From the NCBI GenBank assembly GCA_023421245.1, contig JAEZTV010000030.1, positions 36,227 through 100,226 of the forward strand: a stretch of 64,000 nt of DNA, in the 5' to 3' direction. Every line of letters starts with the position of its first letter. Position 1 is the first letter of the stretch. Below, piece after piece: positions 49,428-58,310 of this stretch. The notes under the pieces were generated by a model, which was given only the letters and a program-made list of their open reading frames with translations, was not told where the DNA came from and did not search any database. Position numbers and translations under genes: made by a program. This DNA comes from Bacillota bacterium. Its GTDB lineage: Bacteria > Bacillota > Clostridia > Oscillospirales > Ruminococcaceae.

Positions 49428-49976
49428 TTACAAAAACAAGAGTACACCGCCTGCTATCACGAAGACAATACCAACAAAACGCAGCCAGCCCAGCGCCGCA
49501 TCCGACGGCTCGGCATGTTTGAACTGCCAGCCAACCGACAGATAAAATGCTTTGTTGGGATTTAGAAAAAGCAAGACACCGATTGTGGCAAGCAGCAGTG
49601 ACGGTATTATTCTAAACGGAAACGCACGCGCCTTGGCACGGCGCTGTATCTCTGTTACCAGCACATTCTCATCGAGATATCCAAGCTCGGTAGCAGACAG
49701 AATACCCTGTGCGTCCAGCGGCATCGTCCATCTGCCCGCAATCGTCTGTCCATCGGTCAGTGTGGCGATATAGGTGTAACCACCCGGGTACTGAATGGTA
49801 ATATTAGAATCGGTCACGCTGTATGTATAAACCTGACCGGCATAGGTGGCGGTTTTTCCATCCTCCAAAAACTCGGGGGTGTCACCGTCAACCTTTACAG
49901 CAGCCTCACCCGTGCAGGAGCAAAACAAAAACAACGCACCCAGCACTGCAAGCAGCATGCATCGTATGTGTTTCAT
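49428..49976 (-). CDS. Lipoprotein with two C-terminal membrane helices (DUF6199-like)
   Basis: A 182-residue protein. It has a lipoprotein signal (cysteine near 21 in FCSC), an exported domain with DGKTATYAGQVYTYSV and ITIQYPGGYTYIAT, and two transmembrane helices (~129-146 IIPSLLLATIGVLLFL, ~165-181 FVGIVFVIAGGVLLFL) with the NP-x-A-F-x-x-x-x-W-Q-F-K linker seen in DUF6199-like proteins. AAAGGGGG precedes ATG 49976. It starts 13 bases after the GNAT gene, so it is part of a three-gene unit. Function unknown. Confidence 0.68.
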   Translation of the reverse strand: MKHIRCMLLAVLGALFLFCSCTGEAAVKVDGDTPEFLEDGKTATYAGQVYTYSVTDSNITIQYPGGYTYIATLTDGQTIAGRWTMPLDAQGILSATELGYLDENVLVTEIQRRAKARAFPFRIIPSLLLATIGVLLFLNPNKAFYLSVGWQFKHAEPSDAALGWLRFVGIVFVIAGGVLLFL

Positions 49977-49989
49977 TGCGTTTCCCCCT

Positions 49990-50445
49990 TTATTCTCTGT
50001 CCTCCGCAAAGCAGCGCTCGAGCACCATTGATTGATAATCAAGGCGCAAAAAGCCCATGCGTTCATACAGCGCGGCCGCGCGGTTATCCCTTGTCACCTC
50101 AAGACGGAAGCGTTTAGCACCGGCATGCACCGCAAACAGATGCTCAAAGAATTTAGCGGCAAGACCTTTTGAACGGTATTGCGGCAGAACAAATAAATCT
50201 TCCACCCATATAACAAGGCCGCCTGCCTCCTGCGAAAAGGTCTTGGCGATTAGTCCAAAGCCTGCGGGGATATTGTCTTCCTCAAAGATGTAACCTTCAA
50301 GATAGCAGTCGGAATGAACCATCTCATCAAATGCTGCGGTAATATTTTTCTTGGAAATCGGGTGCAGCACCGCCTCGGAATGGTAAAAGGCATCGGCGAG
50401 GTCAAGATATATCTGCCTGTCTGCCACTGTTACTCTGCGTACCAT
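49990..50445 (-). CDS. GNAT family N-acetyltransferase
   Basis: A 151-residue acetyltransferase with the core VIWVEDLFVLPQYRSKGLAAKFFEHL (acetyl-CoA loop QYRSKGLA) and FRLEVTRDNRAAALYERMGF. The pattern is close to spermine/spermidine or diamine acetyltransferase-like and RimI-like members; the substrate is not determinable. AAAAGGAG lies upstream of ATG 50445. It is the first gene of a small unit with the lipoprotein and the DUF2007-like gene. Confidence 0.88.
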   Translation of the reverse strand: MVRRVTVADRQIYLDLADAFYHSEAVLHPISKKNITAAFDEMVHSDCYLEGYIFEEDNIPAGFGLIAKTFSQEAGGLVIWVEDLFVLPQYRSKGLAAKFFEHLFAVHAGAKRFRLEVTRDNRAAALYERMGFLRLDYQSMVLERCFAEDRE

Positions 50446-50659
50446 CTACAATACCGCTCCTTTTAAACTGAACACCAATTTTCGTGCGGCGCACAATACG
50501 GGCGGGGTGTTGCCGTTTATAATCAAACCAACACGCTACCAACCGTTTAGGGGTGTAAGCTGCTCAGGCTGCTTTACCATCTTCAAAAACCGGTCGGTTT
50601 TATCCGCATTTACGTAGTTCTTCGCTATAACTGTAACGATGCGGACCCCTTCCCTTAAG

Positions 50660-50692
50660 AAAAAGTCAGCGTGCGCGAGGCGACACGCTGAC
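50660..50692 (-). terminator. Terminator of the greA-lysS unit
   Basis: A 9-bp stem (50692-50684 with 50673-50665 on minus), 10-base loop, then TTTTTC, 8 bases after the stop of the 50701 gene. Confidence 0.85.
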
Positions 50693-50700
50693 GATATGTT

Positions 50701-51360
50701 CTATTGTGCGTTTTTATTTGTGTTGTTTATCATATTATGAAAGGCCTGCAAGATCGCTTCGTACTCCACAACCTCCGCCTCCTTTTTCACCTGCGTACCA
50801 TTCGTAATCGAGGCGTAATATTTACTGCCGACTGCCTGCTCATATTCAGCGATGAAGGTTTGTCCGCCAATCTCGGATGCGGCAATATCCCAACATGTTC
50901 CCTGTATAAGAGGGTTGTCGGGGAAATCGGCCTCCAGATTACGCGCTTCCATCTGGTTGACAAATGTATCGGCAAAACCTTCGTCAAAGATGAAAATCAT
51001 CGATGGGTTAACCGAAATCTCGGAAACCATCTTCATCTGCATGGCATAGGCATGCTGCATATCGCCCGACTCACTGCCAACACCGCCCTCCATATAAATC
51101 GGCAGGATAAAGAGGTTTACCTCACCGTTTCCGTCGATATCGGTAAAATAGGGTTCCAGCGTTGCTTTAAGCTGCTCGGTTTTGGCGTCATCTACATAAT
51201 ACGAGGTCGCAAGCATTACGGTGGCGTCGTATTTCTCTTTTGTAACCATATCCTTAATAAAAACTGATACAAGTAAAAGAACAAAGACGCCCGCAATGGT
51301 GTGCCATTTATAATAGTACCAGAAATTCTCCCACTTTTTTTGAAACTCGGTTTTATTCAT
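50701..51360 (-). CDS. Single-pass membrane protein of unknown function
   Basis: A 219-residue protein with a short cytoplasmic head (KTEFQKKWENFWYYYKWH), one transmembrane helix (~20-35: TIAGVFVLLLVSVFIKD) and an exported alpha/beta domain (YDATVMLATSYYVDD ... VNLFILPIYMEGG ... PSMIFIFDEGFADTF). The head resembles Clostridial small envelope proteins found beside housekeeping genes; I know no function. AAAAGGAAG precedes ATG 51360. It begins 21 bases after lysS and ends at a terminator, so it is co-transcribed with greA-lysS. Confidence 0.72.
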   Translation of the reverse strand: MNKTEFQKKWENFWYYYKWHTIAGVFVLLLVSVFIKDMVTKEKYDATVMLATSYYVDDAKTEQLKATLEPYFTDIDGNGEVNLFILPIYMEGGVGSESGDMQHAYAMQMKMVSEISVNPSMIFIFDEGFADTFVNQMEARNLEADFPDNPLIQGTCWDIAASEIGGQTFIAEYEQAVGSKYYASITNGTQVKKEAEVVEYEAILQAFHNMINNTNKNAQ

Positions 51361-51381
51361 ATGTTTTCTTCCTTTTGGCAG

Positions 51382-52881
51382 TTATTCTCTTGGCCGCATG
51401 GTTGGGAACAAAAGAACATCTCGGATAGAGTAGCTGCCTGTCAGGAGCATAACAAGGCGGTCGATGCCGATGCCAAGACCCCCTGTAGGCGGCATTGCGT
51501 ACTCCAATGCGGTAAGAAAATCTTCATCCACATCATTTGCCTCATCGTCGCCCTGTGCCTTGAGTTGTGCCTGATGCTCAAACCGTTCGCGCTGGTCGAT
51601 GGGGTCGTTCAGCTCGCTGAATGCGTTTGCATGCTCTCTGCCCACAATAAACAGCTCAAACCGCTCGGTATAATCGGGGTCGTCCGGCTTACGCTTGGCA
51701 AGAGGCGAAATCTCCACGGGATGCTCGGTAATAAAGGTAGGCTGAATAAGGTGTTCCTCACAGTAATGCTCGAAAAAGAGGTTGAGGATATCGCCCCGTT
51801 GGTGACGCTTCTCATACGCAATGTGGTGCTTGTCCGCAAGTGCTTTCGCCTCTTCGGCAGTGTTAATCTGCTTAAAATCAATACCACAATGCTGCTTAAC
51901 CGCGTCCGCCATGGTAAGGCGTATAAACGGCTTGCCAAAATCGATCTCCACATCGTTGTACACAATCTTTGTGGTACCCAGTACCTTTTGTGCAACAGTA
52001 CGAATCAACTGCTCGGTGATCTCCATCATGCCGTTGTAATCAGTATATGCCTCGTACAGCTCAAGCAATGTAAATTCGGGGTTGTGGCGTACTGAAATAC
52101 CCTCGTTGCGAAAAACGCGGCCAATTTCATATACCTTATCAAAGCCGCCGACAATCAGGCGCTTGAGATGCAGCTCAAGCGCAATGCGCATATACAAATC
52201 AATATCAAGCGCGTTGTGATGTGTGGTAAAGGGGCGTGCTGCCGCGCCGCCCGCAATGGTATGCAGTACGGGGGTTTCCACCTCAAGATACCCCAAAGAA
52301 TCCAAAAAGCTTCGAATCTCTTTGATGATGAGAGATCGTTTTACAAAGGCCTCTTTTACATCGGGGTTTACAATCAAATCGACATAACGCTGACGGTAGC
52401 GCAGATCCGTATCCTTAAGACCGTGCCACTTTTCGGGCAACGGCTGCAAAGATTTTGAAAGCAGGGTAAGGCGGCTCGCGTGCACCGAAATCTCACCGCG
52501 CCTAGTACGGAACACCGTGCCTGTAACACCGACAATATCGCCGATATCCCACTTTTTAAAGTCGGAGTAGTTTTCTTCGCCGATGTCGTTTATCTTAACA
52601 TAAACCTGTATCTTGCCGCTCGAATCGCGCACATCAATAAAGTTTGCTTTACCCATATCGCGCCACGACATAATACGCCCTGCAAGCGAGACTTCCGAGC
52701 CGTCAAGCTCCTCAAAACGGTCAACAATTTGCGCGGCATAGGCCGTACGGTGATAGGTTGTAATCTCAAAGGGGTTTTTGTTTTCCGCCTTTAAGTCGCC
52801 AAGCTTTGTTCTGCGAATGCGCAGTATTTCGGATAGATCCTGTTCTTCTTCGTGTACCTGTGGCTCAATGACTTCGCTCAT
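51382..52881 (-). CDS. lysS: Lysyl-tRNA synthetase, class II
   Basis: Charges tRNA-Lys. The 499 residues contain the OB-fold anticodon-binding domain (~55-160: VSLAGRIMSWRDMGKANFIDVRD) and the class II catalytic domain with motif 2 (FRNEGISVRHNPEFTLLELYEAY) and motif 3 (GGLGIGIDRLVMLLTG). No T-box is seen upstream; it follows greA by 78 bases and is followed by a membrane-protein gene. Confidence 0.98.
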   Translation of the reverse strand: MSEVIEPQVHEEEQDLSEILRIRRTKLGDLKAENKNPFEITTYHRTAYAAQIVDRFEELDGSEVSLAGRIMSWRDMGKANFIDVRDSSGKIQVYVKINDIGEENYSDFKKWDIGDIVGVTGTVFRTRRGEISVHASRLTLLSKSLQPLPEKWHGLKDTDLRYRQRYVDLIVNPDVKEAFVKRSLIIKEIRSFLDSLGYLEVETPVLHTIAGGAAARPFTTHHNALDIDLYMRIALELHLKRLIVGGFDKVYEIGRVFRNEGISVRHNPEFTLLELYEAYTDYNGMMEITEQLIRTVAQKVLGTTKIVYNDVEIDFGKPFIRLTMADAVKQHCGIDFKQINTAEEAKALADKHHIAYEKRHQRGDILNLFFEHYCEEHLIQPTFITEHPVEISPLAKRKPDDPDYTERFELFIVGREHANAFSELNDPIDQRERFEHQAQLKAQGDDEANDVDEDFLTALEYAMPPTGGLGIGIDRLVMLLTGSYSIRDVLLFPTMRPRE

Positions 52882-52959
52882 CCGTGTTCGTTCCTTTCAT
52901 TAACGGCATGTCCCCAAAGCGTGTTTTAGACACACCCTGCTGCATCGGTTCCTGGAAAA

Positions 52960-53433
52960 CTATTTTCCGATTGAGAGAATCTCGAATTTCAGGATGCCGG
53001 CGGGTGCCTCTACCTCAACAACATCGCCATCCTTATGACCTAGCAAAGCCTTACCGATGGGAGATTCATCCGAGATCTTGCCTTTTTCGGGATCCGCCTC
53101 GGTAGAGCCTACGATGGTATACAGCACCTCTTCGTCAAACTCAAGATCCTTGACTGTTACCTTCGAGCCGACGTTGACCGTCTCGGTGGAGATGTCCTCT
53201 TCATCAAGCAGCTTTACGTTTTTGAGCATCGCCTCAATGGTGGCGATGCGCGATTCGATAATTGCCTGCTCGTTTTTCGCCTCATCGTACTCGCTGTTCT
53301 CGGAAAGGTCGCCAAACGATAGAGCAATCTTGATTTTTTCGGAAATCTCTTTCCGCTTTATTGTTTTAAGCTCTTCCAGCTCATTTTCCAGCTTCCTTAA
53401 GCCCTCATCGGTAAGTAGAATCGGTTTAGCCAT
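52960..53433 (-). CDS. greA: Transcription elongation factor GreA
   Basis: Rescues backtracked RNA polymerase by stimulating transcript cleavage through its secondary channel. The 157 residues have the N-terminal coiled-coil hairpin with acidic tip (LSFGDLSENSEYDEAKNEQ, carrying the D-x-x-E tip) and the C-terminal FKBP-like domain (YTIVGSTEADPEKGKISDESPIG, GHKDGDVVEVEAP). It has a near-consensus promoter and leads the greA-lysS-membrane protein operon. Confidence 0.97.
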   Translation of the reverse strand: MAKPILLTDEGLRKLENELEELKTIKRKEISEKIKIALSFGDLSENSEYDEAKNEQAIIESRIATIEAMLKNVKLLDEEDISTETVNVGSKVTVKDLEFDEEVLYTIVGSTEADPEKGKISDESPIGKALLGHKDGDVVEVEAPAGILKFEILSIGK

Positions 53434-53565
53434 AAGTCATTTTCCTTTCTGGTTTATATACACATGATGAAAAAATAAATACCATATCTGTTGTTTGCCA
53501 CCGGCAAAAAATGAAGGATATACAAAAAGCGTCCGCTGCACAAATGGCAGCGTGACAATATTTGT

Positions 53566-53594
53566 ATTATAGTAAAAGCGGTTTGGGATGTCAA
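53566..53594 (-). promoter_or_regulatory. Promoter of greA-lysS
   Basis: Minus strand TTGACA (plus 53589-53594), exactly 17 bases, TATAAT (plus 53566-53571). This is a full-consensus promoter about 130 bases before greA, leaving a moderately long leader with no riboswitch I recognise. Confidence 0.9.
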
Positions 53595-53650
53595 TAGCGC
53601 GCGGAAAATCCATGTCCGGCAGTCGTGCAGCCAGCTATACACACAAGCGG

Positions 53651-54487
53651 TTAGCTTCCTGTTAAAAAGAATGTCTGAACATGCCTTGCAAGCTCCCCCG
53701 CCTCTATCATACGCCGTCCGGCCACAAGCTGTGCCGGCAGCATTGACGCGAACTTCCGCCTGCCGCTAAGCTCCAATGCGGCGCCGAAAAACTGCACCGG
53801 ATCAATACCACCCGGCACGAGTGCGGCCTGCGCATCGGTAAGCGAAAGCGTGTGAAGACACAACGTATTGGGCGGACAGGTCTGCTCTCTAGGCGGCCTT
53901 GTGCCCATCACTACAAGAGATTTGGTTATTGTCTGCGTCTGCGGTACAGGCCCATCGGGCGAAAACAACAGCGCGCAATCGTTAAGCGAGTTCTGCTGCT
54001 GTGTTAGTACAAGCGGCGCACCGTAACGCTCCATCAGCAGACGGCATATCTCATCATATCCGGCGGGGTTTTGGGTGTAAACCTTAACAATCGGCGAGTA
54101 TTTAATCAGTGTTTCCGCAAAGGGGGCGTATATTCCATCGACATCCACCAGCCCAATTGTTCTGCGAATCAGCGGCATCGGCAAAAAAGTGCTTATCTGA
54201 CCACACAGCCGCAACATGATATCGCGCTCGAAATTATGCGAAAGATAGCATAGGCCGGTCAGCTCATCGGGTAATTTTAGCGCCTGCGCAGGTATGACAC
54301 GTCCGCTAAAACGCGGATAAAGCTCAAAAAGCGCCGAATAATCGGGCTTTTTTCTTTTGGTTTGGATCGTAATCAGGTAATAATCCAGCCCGTCCTGCCC
54401 GCAATAGGTTGCCGTGCCCTTTCGCCTTTTATGCAGCGAAAGCAGACCTTTGCGCCGATTGGTATCCGGCACAGCCGCAATAAACAT
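53651..54487 (-). CDS. Protein of unknown function, 278 residues
   Basis: A cytoplasmic alpha/beta protein with no signal or membrane helix. A basic N-terminus (NRRKGLLSLHKRRKG) and YYLITIQTKRKKPDY precede a Rossmann-like series of hydrophobic strands: TIGLVDVDGIYAPFAETLIKY, IVKVYTQNPAGYDEI, APLVLTQQQNSLNDCALLF, then SLVVMGTRPPRE. This looks like a two-strand nucleotide-binding core without a P-loop. I cannot name a family. GGGGG precedes the ATG. It is alone between the S41 terminator and the greA promoter. Confidence 0.65.
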   Translation of the reverse strand: MFIAAVPDTNRRKGLLSLHKRRKGTATYCGQDGLDYYLITIQTKRKKPDYSALFELYPRFSGRVIPAQALKLPDELTGLCYLSHNFERDIMLRLCGQISTFLPMPLIRRTIGLVDVDGIYAPFAETLIKYSPIVKVYTQNPAGYDEICRLLMERYGAPLVLTQQQNSLNDCALLFSPDGPVPQTQTITKSLVVMGTRPPREQTCPPNTLCLHTLSLTDAQAALVPGGIDPVQFFGAALELSGRRKFASMLPAQLVAGRRMIEAGELARHVQTFFLTGS

Positions 54488-54631
54488 GGCACCGCCCCCT
54501 GTATATAAAGTGGCATAAAATGTACCATAGCATGCTTTATGAGCATGCGCTATACAAGTATATGCAGGGGCGTTTCATAAGCATGACAATAGGCAGACAA
54601 ATCAAACCTGCAACATCCGACAGTATTTTGT

Positions 54632-54666
54632 AAAAACCACCTGCACCTTGTCTGTGCAGGTGGTTT
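54632..54666 (-). terminator. Terminator of the ftsE-ftsX-M23-S41 unit
   Basis: A 13-bp perfect stem (54666-54654 with 54646-54634 on minus), 7-base loop, then TTTTT, about 30 bases after the S41 protease stop. Confidence 0.88.
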
Positions 54667-54694
54667 ATTCCCATCTCAAACGAGGAATACTGCG

Positions 54695-55966
54695 CTACTG
54701 TGCGTCCTCACCCTCGTCCGATTGCCCGGATTGGTTCTGTACTTCGGCAATATTCTTCTTTGATGCCTCGATAACCTCAATCGCCTTTTTGAGCTGCGAA
54801 TCGGTATCACCCGAAATGCTCTCAAAATCAAGTGTGCTTAGCAGCTTCTCTTTTTCAGCGGTCAATGTTACCTCAAAATCAGGCTGCAAGCCCACACCGT
54901 CAAACTTATCGCTCTTGGGCGGATTATACAGCGCAACGGTAAATGAAACCGCGGAACCGTCGTTGAGCTTAAACTGCTGCTGCATTGAGCCTTTGCCCAA
55001 GGTTTTGGTTCCAACCGATTTTGCCGCCTCAAAGTCGCGTAGCGCTTGTACAAACACCTCAGCAGTGGATGCTGTACTGCCGTTTGTCAGCACCATCATC
55101 GGCAACTCAATTGCCGCAAAGTCACTTTTTGCAATAATCTTGGTTTCGCCGCTCTTATAGGTTGCGGACACAAGCGTACCCTCAGGCAGCAGCTTGTCAA
55201 GCATCGCCGCCGCAGAAGTCAGCGAGCCGCCGCTGTTGCCGCGCAGATCAAAGATAAGACCTGTTGCGCCCTGCGCTATCATGTCATCTACAGCCTTTTC
55301 AAACTGAACGGCGGTATTGTCGTTAAAGCGTACGATGCGAATATAGGCATTGGCATCAATCAGCTTGTAGTATACCGAAGGAATCTCTACCTCACGGCGT
55401 GTAACCTCGACAGTGGTATCAGCCGCCTCTCGGCGGATGGTCAGACTCACCTTGGTGCCGGCATCGCCAACCAGCGTCTCAAGCACCTGGTCGACTGTGT
55501 CTGCGGTAACATCCAGTTCGTCTACCTTTACAATTAAATCGCCCACCGCAAGCTGCGAGGAAGTGTCTTCATCTGTACCGCTTGCATATACCTCTGTAAT
55601 CAAAATATAGCCCGAAGGGTCTTTTTCAAGCTTCGCGCCGATGTTCACGCTTCGGCCCGCAAAGGTATCGCTTAATTTCTTGTACTGCTCCGCCGTATAA
55701 TAGGCGGCATGCGGGTCATTGATTCCACCCAAAAAGCCTTTTGCAATATTGGCTTGCAGCGTATCCTCATCAATTTTACCAGAATAGTTCTGCCGTACAA
55801 GACGTTCCAGCTCACTGAGCTTTTCGTACATCGATTCGCGTTCTTTCAGGTTATAAACCATCGAGTTAAAGTTTGTCATCGAAATGACCATGGTAATAGA
55901 AAAGGTAACGGCGGCGGTGATCGCCATAAAGGTGATGGCCGCACCCAGAGATATCTTTTTTCTCAT
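54695..55966 (-). CDS. S41 family carboxy-terminal processing protease (CtpA/CtpB-like)
   Basis: A 423-residue, membrane-anchored serine protease. A single N-terminal helix (~8-30: AAITFMAITAAVTFSITMVIS) precedes a cap region, a PDZ domain (~100-180: GYILITEVYASGTDEDTSSQLAVGDLIVKVD) and the S41 domain with GLIFDLRGNSGGS. The catalytic Ser is in NGSTASTAEVF and the Lys in VGTKTLGKGSMQ. GGAGG precedes ATG 55966. Homologous CtpB acts in sporulation signalling and other members tune wall hydrolases; here it is the last gene after ftsE, ftsX and an EnvC-like protein, the same linkage seen in many Firmicutes. Confidence 0.93.
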   Translation of the reverse strand: MRKKISLGAAITFMAITAAVTFSITMVISMTNFNSMVYNLKERESMYEKLSELERLVRQNYSGKIDEDTLQANIAKGFLGGINDPHAAYYTAEQYKKLSDTFAGRSVNIGAKLEKDPSGYILITEVYASGTDEDTSSQLAVGDLIVKVDELDVTADTVDQVLETLVGDAGTKVSLTIRREAADTTVEVTRREVEIPSVYYKLIDANAYIRIVRFNDNTAVQFEKAVDDMIAQGATGLIFDLRGNSGGSLTSAAAMLDKLLPEGTLVSATYKSGETKIIAKSDFAAIELPMMVLTNGSTASTAEVFVQALRDFEAAKSVGTKTLGKGSMQQQFKLNDGSAVSFTVALYNPPKSDKFDGVGLQPDFEVTLTAEKEKLLSTLDFESISGDTDSQLKKAIEVIEASKKNIAEVQNQSGQSDEGEDAQ

Positions 55967-56073
55967 AGTTCCTCCGTCTCCATGAACAGGTTGTGAATGC
56001 ACACACCTAGCCAAGAGTTTGTGCCGATGCTTCGTTACCCACACCGGATTTACGCGGTATGCTGCATCTCGCC

Positions 56074-57348
56074 TTATTTCTTAGTGAAATGGTTCATCGG
56101 GTTTGTGTGCTTACCGCCCACGCGGATTTCAAAATGCAGGTGAGGGCCTGTTGACCAGCCGGTGGAGCCCACTGCGCCGATCGATTCGCCTTTGTCGACC
56201 CAGTCGCCAAGCTTAACCGAGATGCTGGACATATGCGCATACAGCGTTGCATAGCCGCCACCATGGTTGATGATTACATATTTGCCGTAGCCAACGCCCG
56301 CCGTGTAATTGGTTTGCACAAAAGCAACCTCTCCGGCGTTTGCCGCTTTAATAGACTTACCATACACTCCGGAACCCGTGATGTCAATACCTGTATGGAA
56401 ATCCGACCTGTTAAAACGCCAGCCGTAATAAGAGGAGATGTTGCTGTAGCCGGGTACCGGCCAGGTAAACTCGCCACCAACGTATTCGCCGTCGCTCGCA
56501 AGCTCGGCCATCAGCTTATCGATCTCCGCTTTCGCCTCGTCAAGCTCCTTTTGTATCTTTGCCTTGTTCGCATTGTATTCCGCCTCGGCCTTTTTGAGGA
56601 TGGATACCTCCTGGCTCAGGGTACTGTACTGACCCTCGAGCGCCTTCTTTTTTGCGTCTTCCTCTGCCTTGGCGGCGTCAACCTCTGCCTTGGCGGCATC
56701 AATCTCGGCTTTGGCAGCCTCGATTGCGGCCTTATCCGCACGAAGGTTTGCAATCAGCTCATCGTCATGCTGCGTAATACGTTTAATGTACTCGCTGCGT
56801 TCCAAAAATTCCGAAAAGCTCTGTGCGCCAAACAACACGTTCATTACACTGGTGGTATCGGTCATATAGAGCGCCCGCATACGTACCTTAAACAGCGCAT
56901 AGTTCTCGTCGATATCTGCCTGCTTGTCCTCAATTTCCTGCTCCTTTTGAGCAATCTCCTCGGTAAGCACCGCAATACGCTGTTGCAAGATGGTAATCTG
57001 TTCGTGCGCAATCGAAATCTGACGGCTGACACTATTCTGCTTTGCAATAGTTTTGCTTTTTTCATCCGAGATGCTGTCAATGTTCTTTTTAATGGCGTCA
57101 AGCTCTTTTTGCAGCTTCTCGTAATCGCCCTTCAGCCCGTCCAGCTTTTGGGATGCCTCTGATTTATCCTTGGACGATGCGGGCTGCGAGGAGGCTTCTT
57201 CATCGCCCGAATCGTCATCCTGCTCTGTAGACGATGGCGGCACAAGGGTGAGTCCGTATGTATTTTGCGGTGCGGCGGTGCAGACAAGCAGCATGGTTGC
57301 CATACAGGCCGCTAAAAGCCGTATATGATGCAGCAGGTTTCGATTCAT
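56074..57348 (-). CDS. EnvC-like coiled-coil M23 (LytM) peptidase
   Basis: A 424-residue secreted protein: signal peptide (~1-31), a disordered acidic/Ser-rich linker, a very long coiled coil (~65-285) with Ala/Glu/Lys repeats such as AAKAEIDAAKAEVDAAKAEE, and a C-terminal LytM domain. The zinc site appears complete: HTGIDI (H, D), VIINHGGGYATLYAH and GPHLHFEIR (H-x-H). Unlike E. coli EnvC it therefore probably cuts peptidoglycan itself. Its coiled coil is the part expected to bind the FtsX outer loop. It lies 51 bases after ftsX. Confidence 0.93.
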   Translation of the reverse strand: MNRNLLHHIRLLAACMATMLLVCTAAPQNTYGLTLVPPSSTEQDDDSGDEEASSQPASSKDKSEASQKLDGLKGDYEKLQKELDAIKKNIDSISDEKSKTIAKQNSVSRQISIAHEQITILQQRIAVLTEEIAQKEQEIEDKQADIDENYALFKVRMRALYMTDTTSVMNVLFGAQSFSEFLERSEYIKRITQHDDELIANLRADKAAIEAAKAEIDAAKAEVDAAKAEEDAKKKALEGQYSTLSQEVSILKKAEAEYNANKAKIQKELDEAKAEIDKLMAELASDGEYVGGEFTWPVPGYSNISSYYGWRFNRSDFHTGIDITGSGVYGKSIKAANAGEVAFVQTNYTAGVGYGKYVIINHGGGYATLYAHMSSISVKLGDWVDKGESIGAVGSTGWSTGPHLHFEIRVGGKHTNPMNHFTKK

Positions 57349-57399
57349 CTAAAAGCCCTCCGTTCAGGTTTGCAGTACAAACGACTGTCGTTGTTGTGT

Positions 57400-58308
57400 C
57401 TAAACCTTAAGATGCTTTCTGACAAACAGCATGCTGCCAAACGTGCCTGACAGCAGACCGGCACCCAAAAATCCCAGAAGAATTCGGTCGGCGACGGTAT
57501 CAAACGGTACAAAGCTACGGTAAGCAAGGCCAAGCCATCCGGTTGCGTTTTCGGATAGGCTGCGCAGGATATAATCGTAACCGCCCCACACAATACCGAA
57601 GGCCAAAAGGGCGGATAAAATCCCCAGAATGGTTCCCTCAAAAATAAAAGGAAGCCGGATAAAGCTGTCGGTCGCACCTACAAACTTCATAATGCTAATC
57701 TCGCGCCTGCGGTTGAATACCGTAATTTTTATGGTATTGGCAGTGATAATAAACGACACAAGCACAAGAATTGCCACAACAAACACGCCAAAGATGTTGA
57801 TTGCGTTTTTAATGCCGGTGATTGAGACGGCAACCTCTATCGGTGCGCTGACGCTCTCTACGCCGGCAAGCCCTTCAAGCTGTGCGACAGTTTCGGCCAA
57901 AACAGACAGATCGGTTACCTTAACCATATAGGTGTCGGGCAGGGGATTTTCTTCCCCGCGCAGGCCTGCCATCAGGTCGCTGTATTCGCCCATTGTTTCG
58001 GCAAACTGCTCGATGCCATCTTCCTTGGGAATATATTCAATCTCGCTGATGTTTTCCACCTTGCGAATCTCGTTGTCGAGTGTAGTACGGGTAAGGTCGG
58101 GGATGTCGGTTTTCAAGAACACCTTAACCTCGTTCTGCGATTCCACATAGCCAACGATGCTGTTGACGTTGACCGAAAACAACAGTGCCCCGCCAATGAG
58201 TAAAAGGCAGGCGGTAAGTACACCTACCGACGCAAGACTCATCATGCGGTTCACCCACACATTTCTTGCCCCTTCGCGCATAAGATAACCAAAACTGCTT
58301 ATTTTCAT
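57400..58308 (-). CDS. ftsX: Cell division ABC transporter-like permease FtsX
   Basis: A 302-residue four-helix membrane protein that, with FtsE, controls extracellular wall hydrolases. Seen are the amphipathic N-terminus YLMREGARNVWVNRMMSLASVG with TM1 (~20-43), a large extracellular loop (~45-165) containing EVKVFLKTDIPD and IEYIPKEDGI, TM2 (~168-190) with the NRRREISIMKFVGATDSFIRLPF cytoplasmic segment, and TM3-4. GGAGG precedes ATG 58308, which lies 2 bases after the ftsE stop. Confidence 0.96.
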   Translation of the reverse strand: MKISSFGYLMREGARNVWVNRMMSLASVGVLTACLLLIGGALLFSVNVNSIVGYVESQNEVKVFLKTDIPDLTRTTLDNEIRKVENISEIEYIPKEDGIEQFAETMGEYSDLMAGLRGEENPLPDTYMVKVTDLSVLAETVAQLEGLAGVESVSAPIEVAVSITGIKNAINIFGVFVVAILVLVSFIITANTIKITVFNRRREISIMKFVGATDSFIRLPFIFEGTILGILSALLAFGIVWGGYDYILRSLSENATGWLGLAYRSFVPFDTVADRILLGFLGAGLLSGTFGSMLFVRKHLKV

Positions 58309-58310
58309 GG

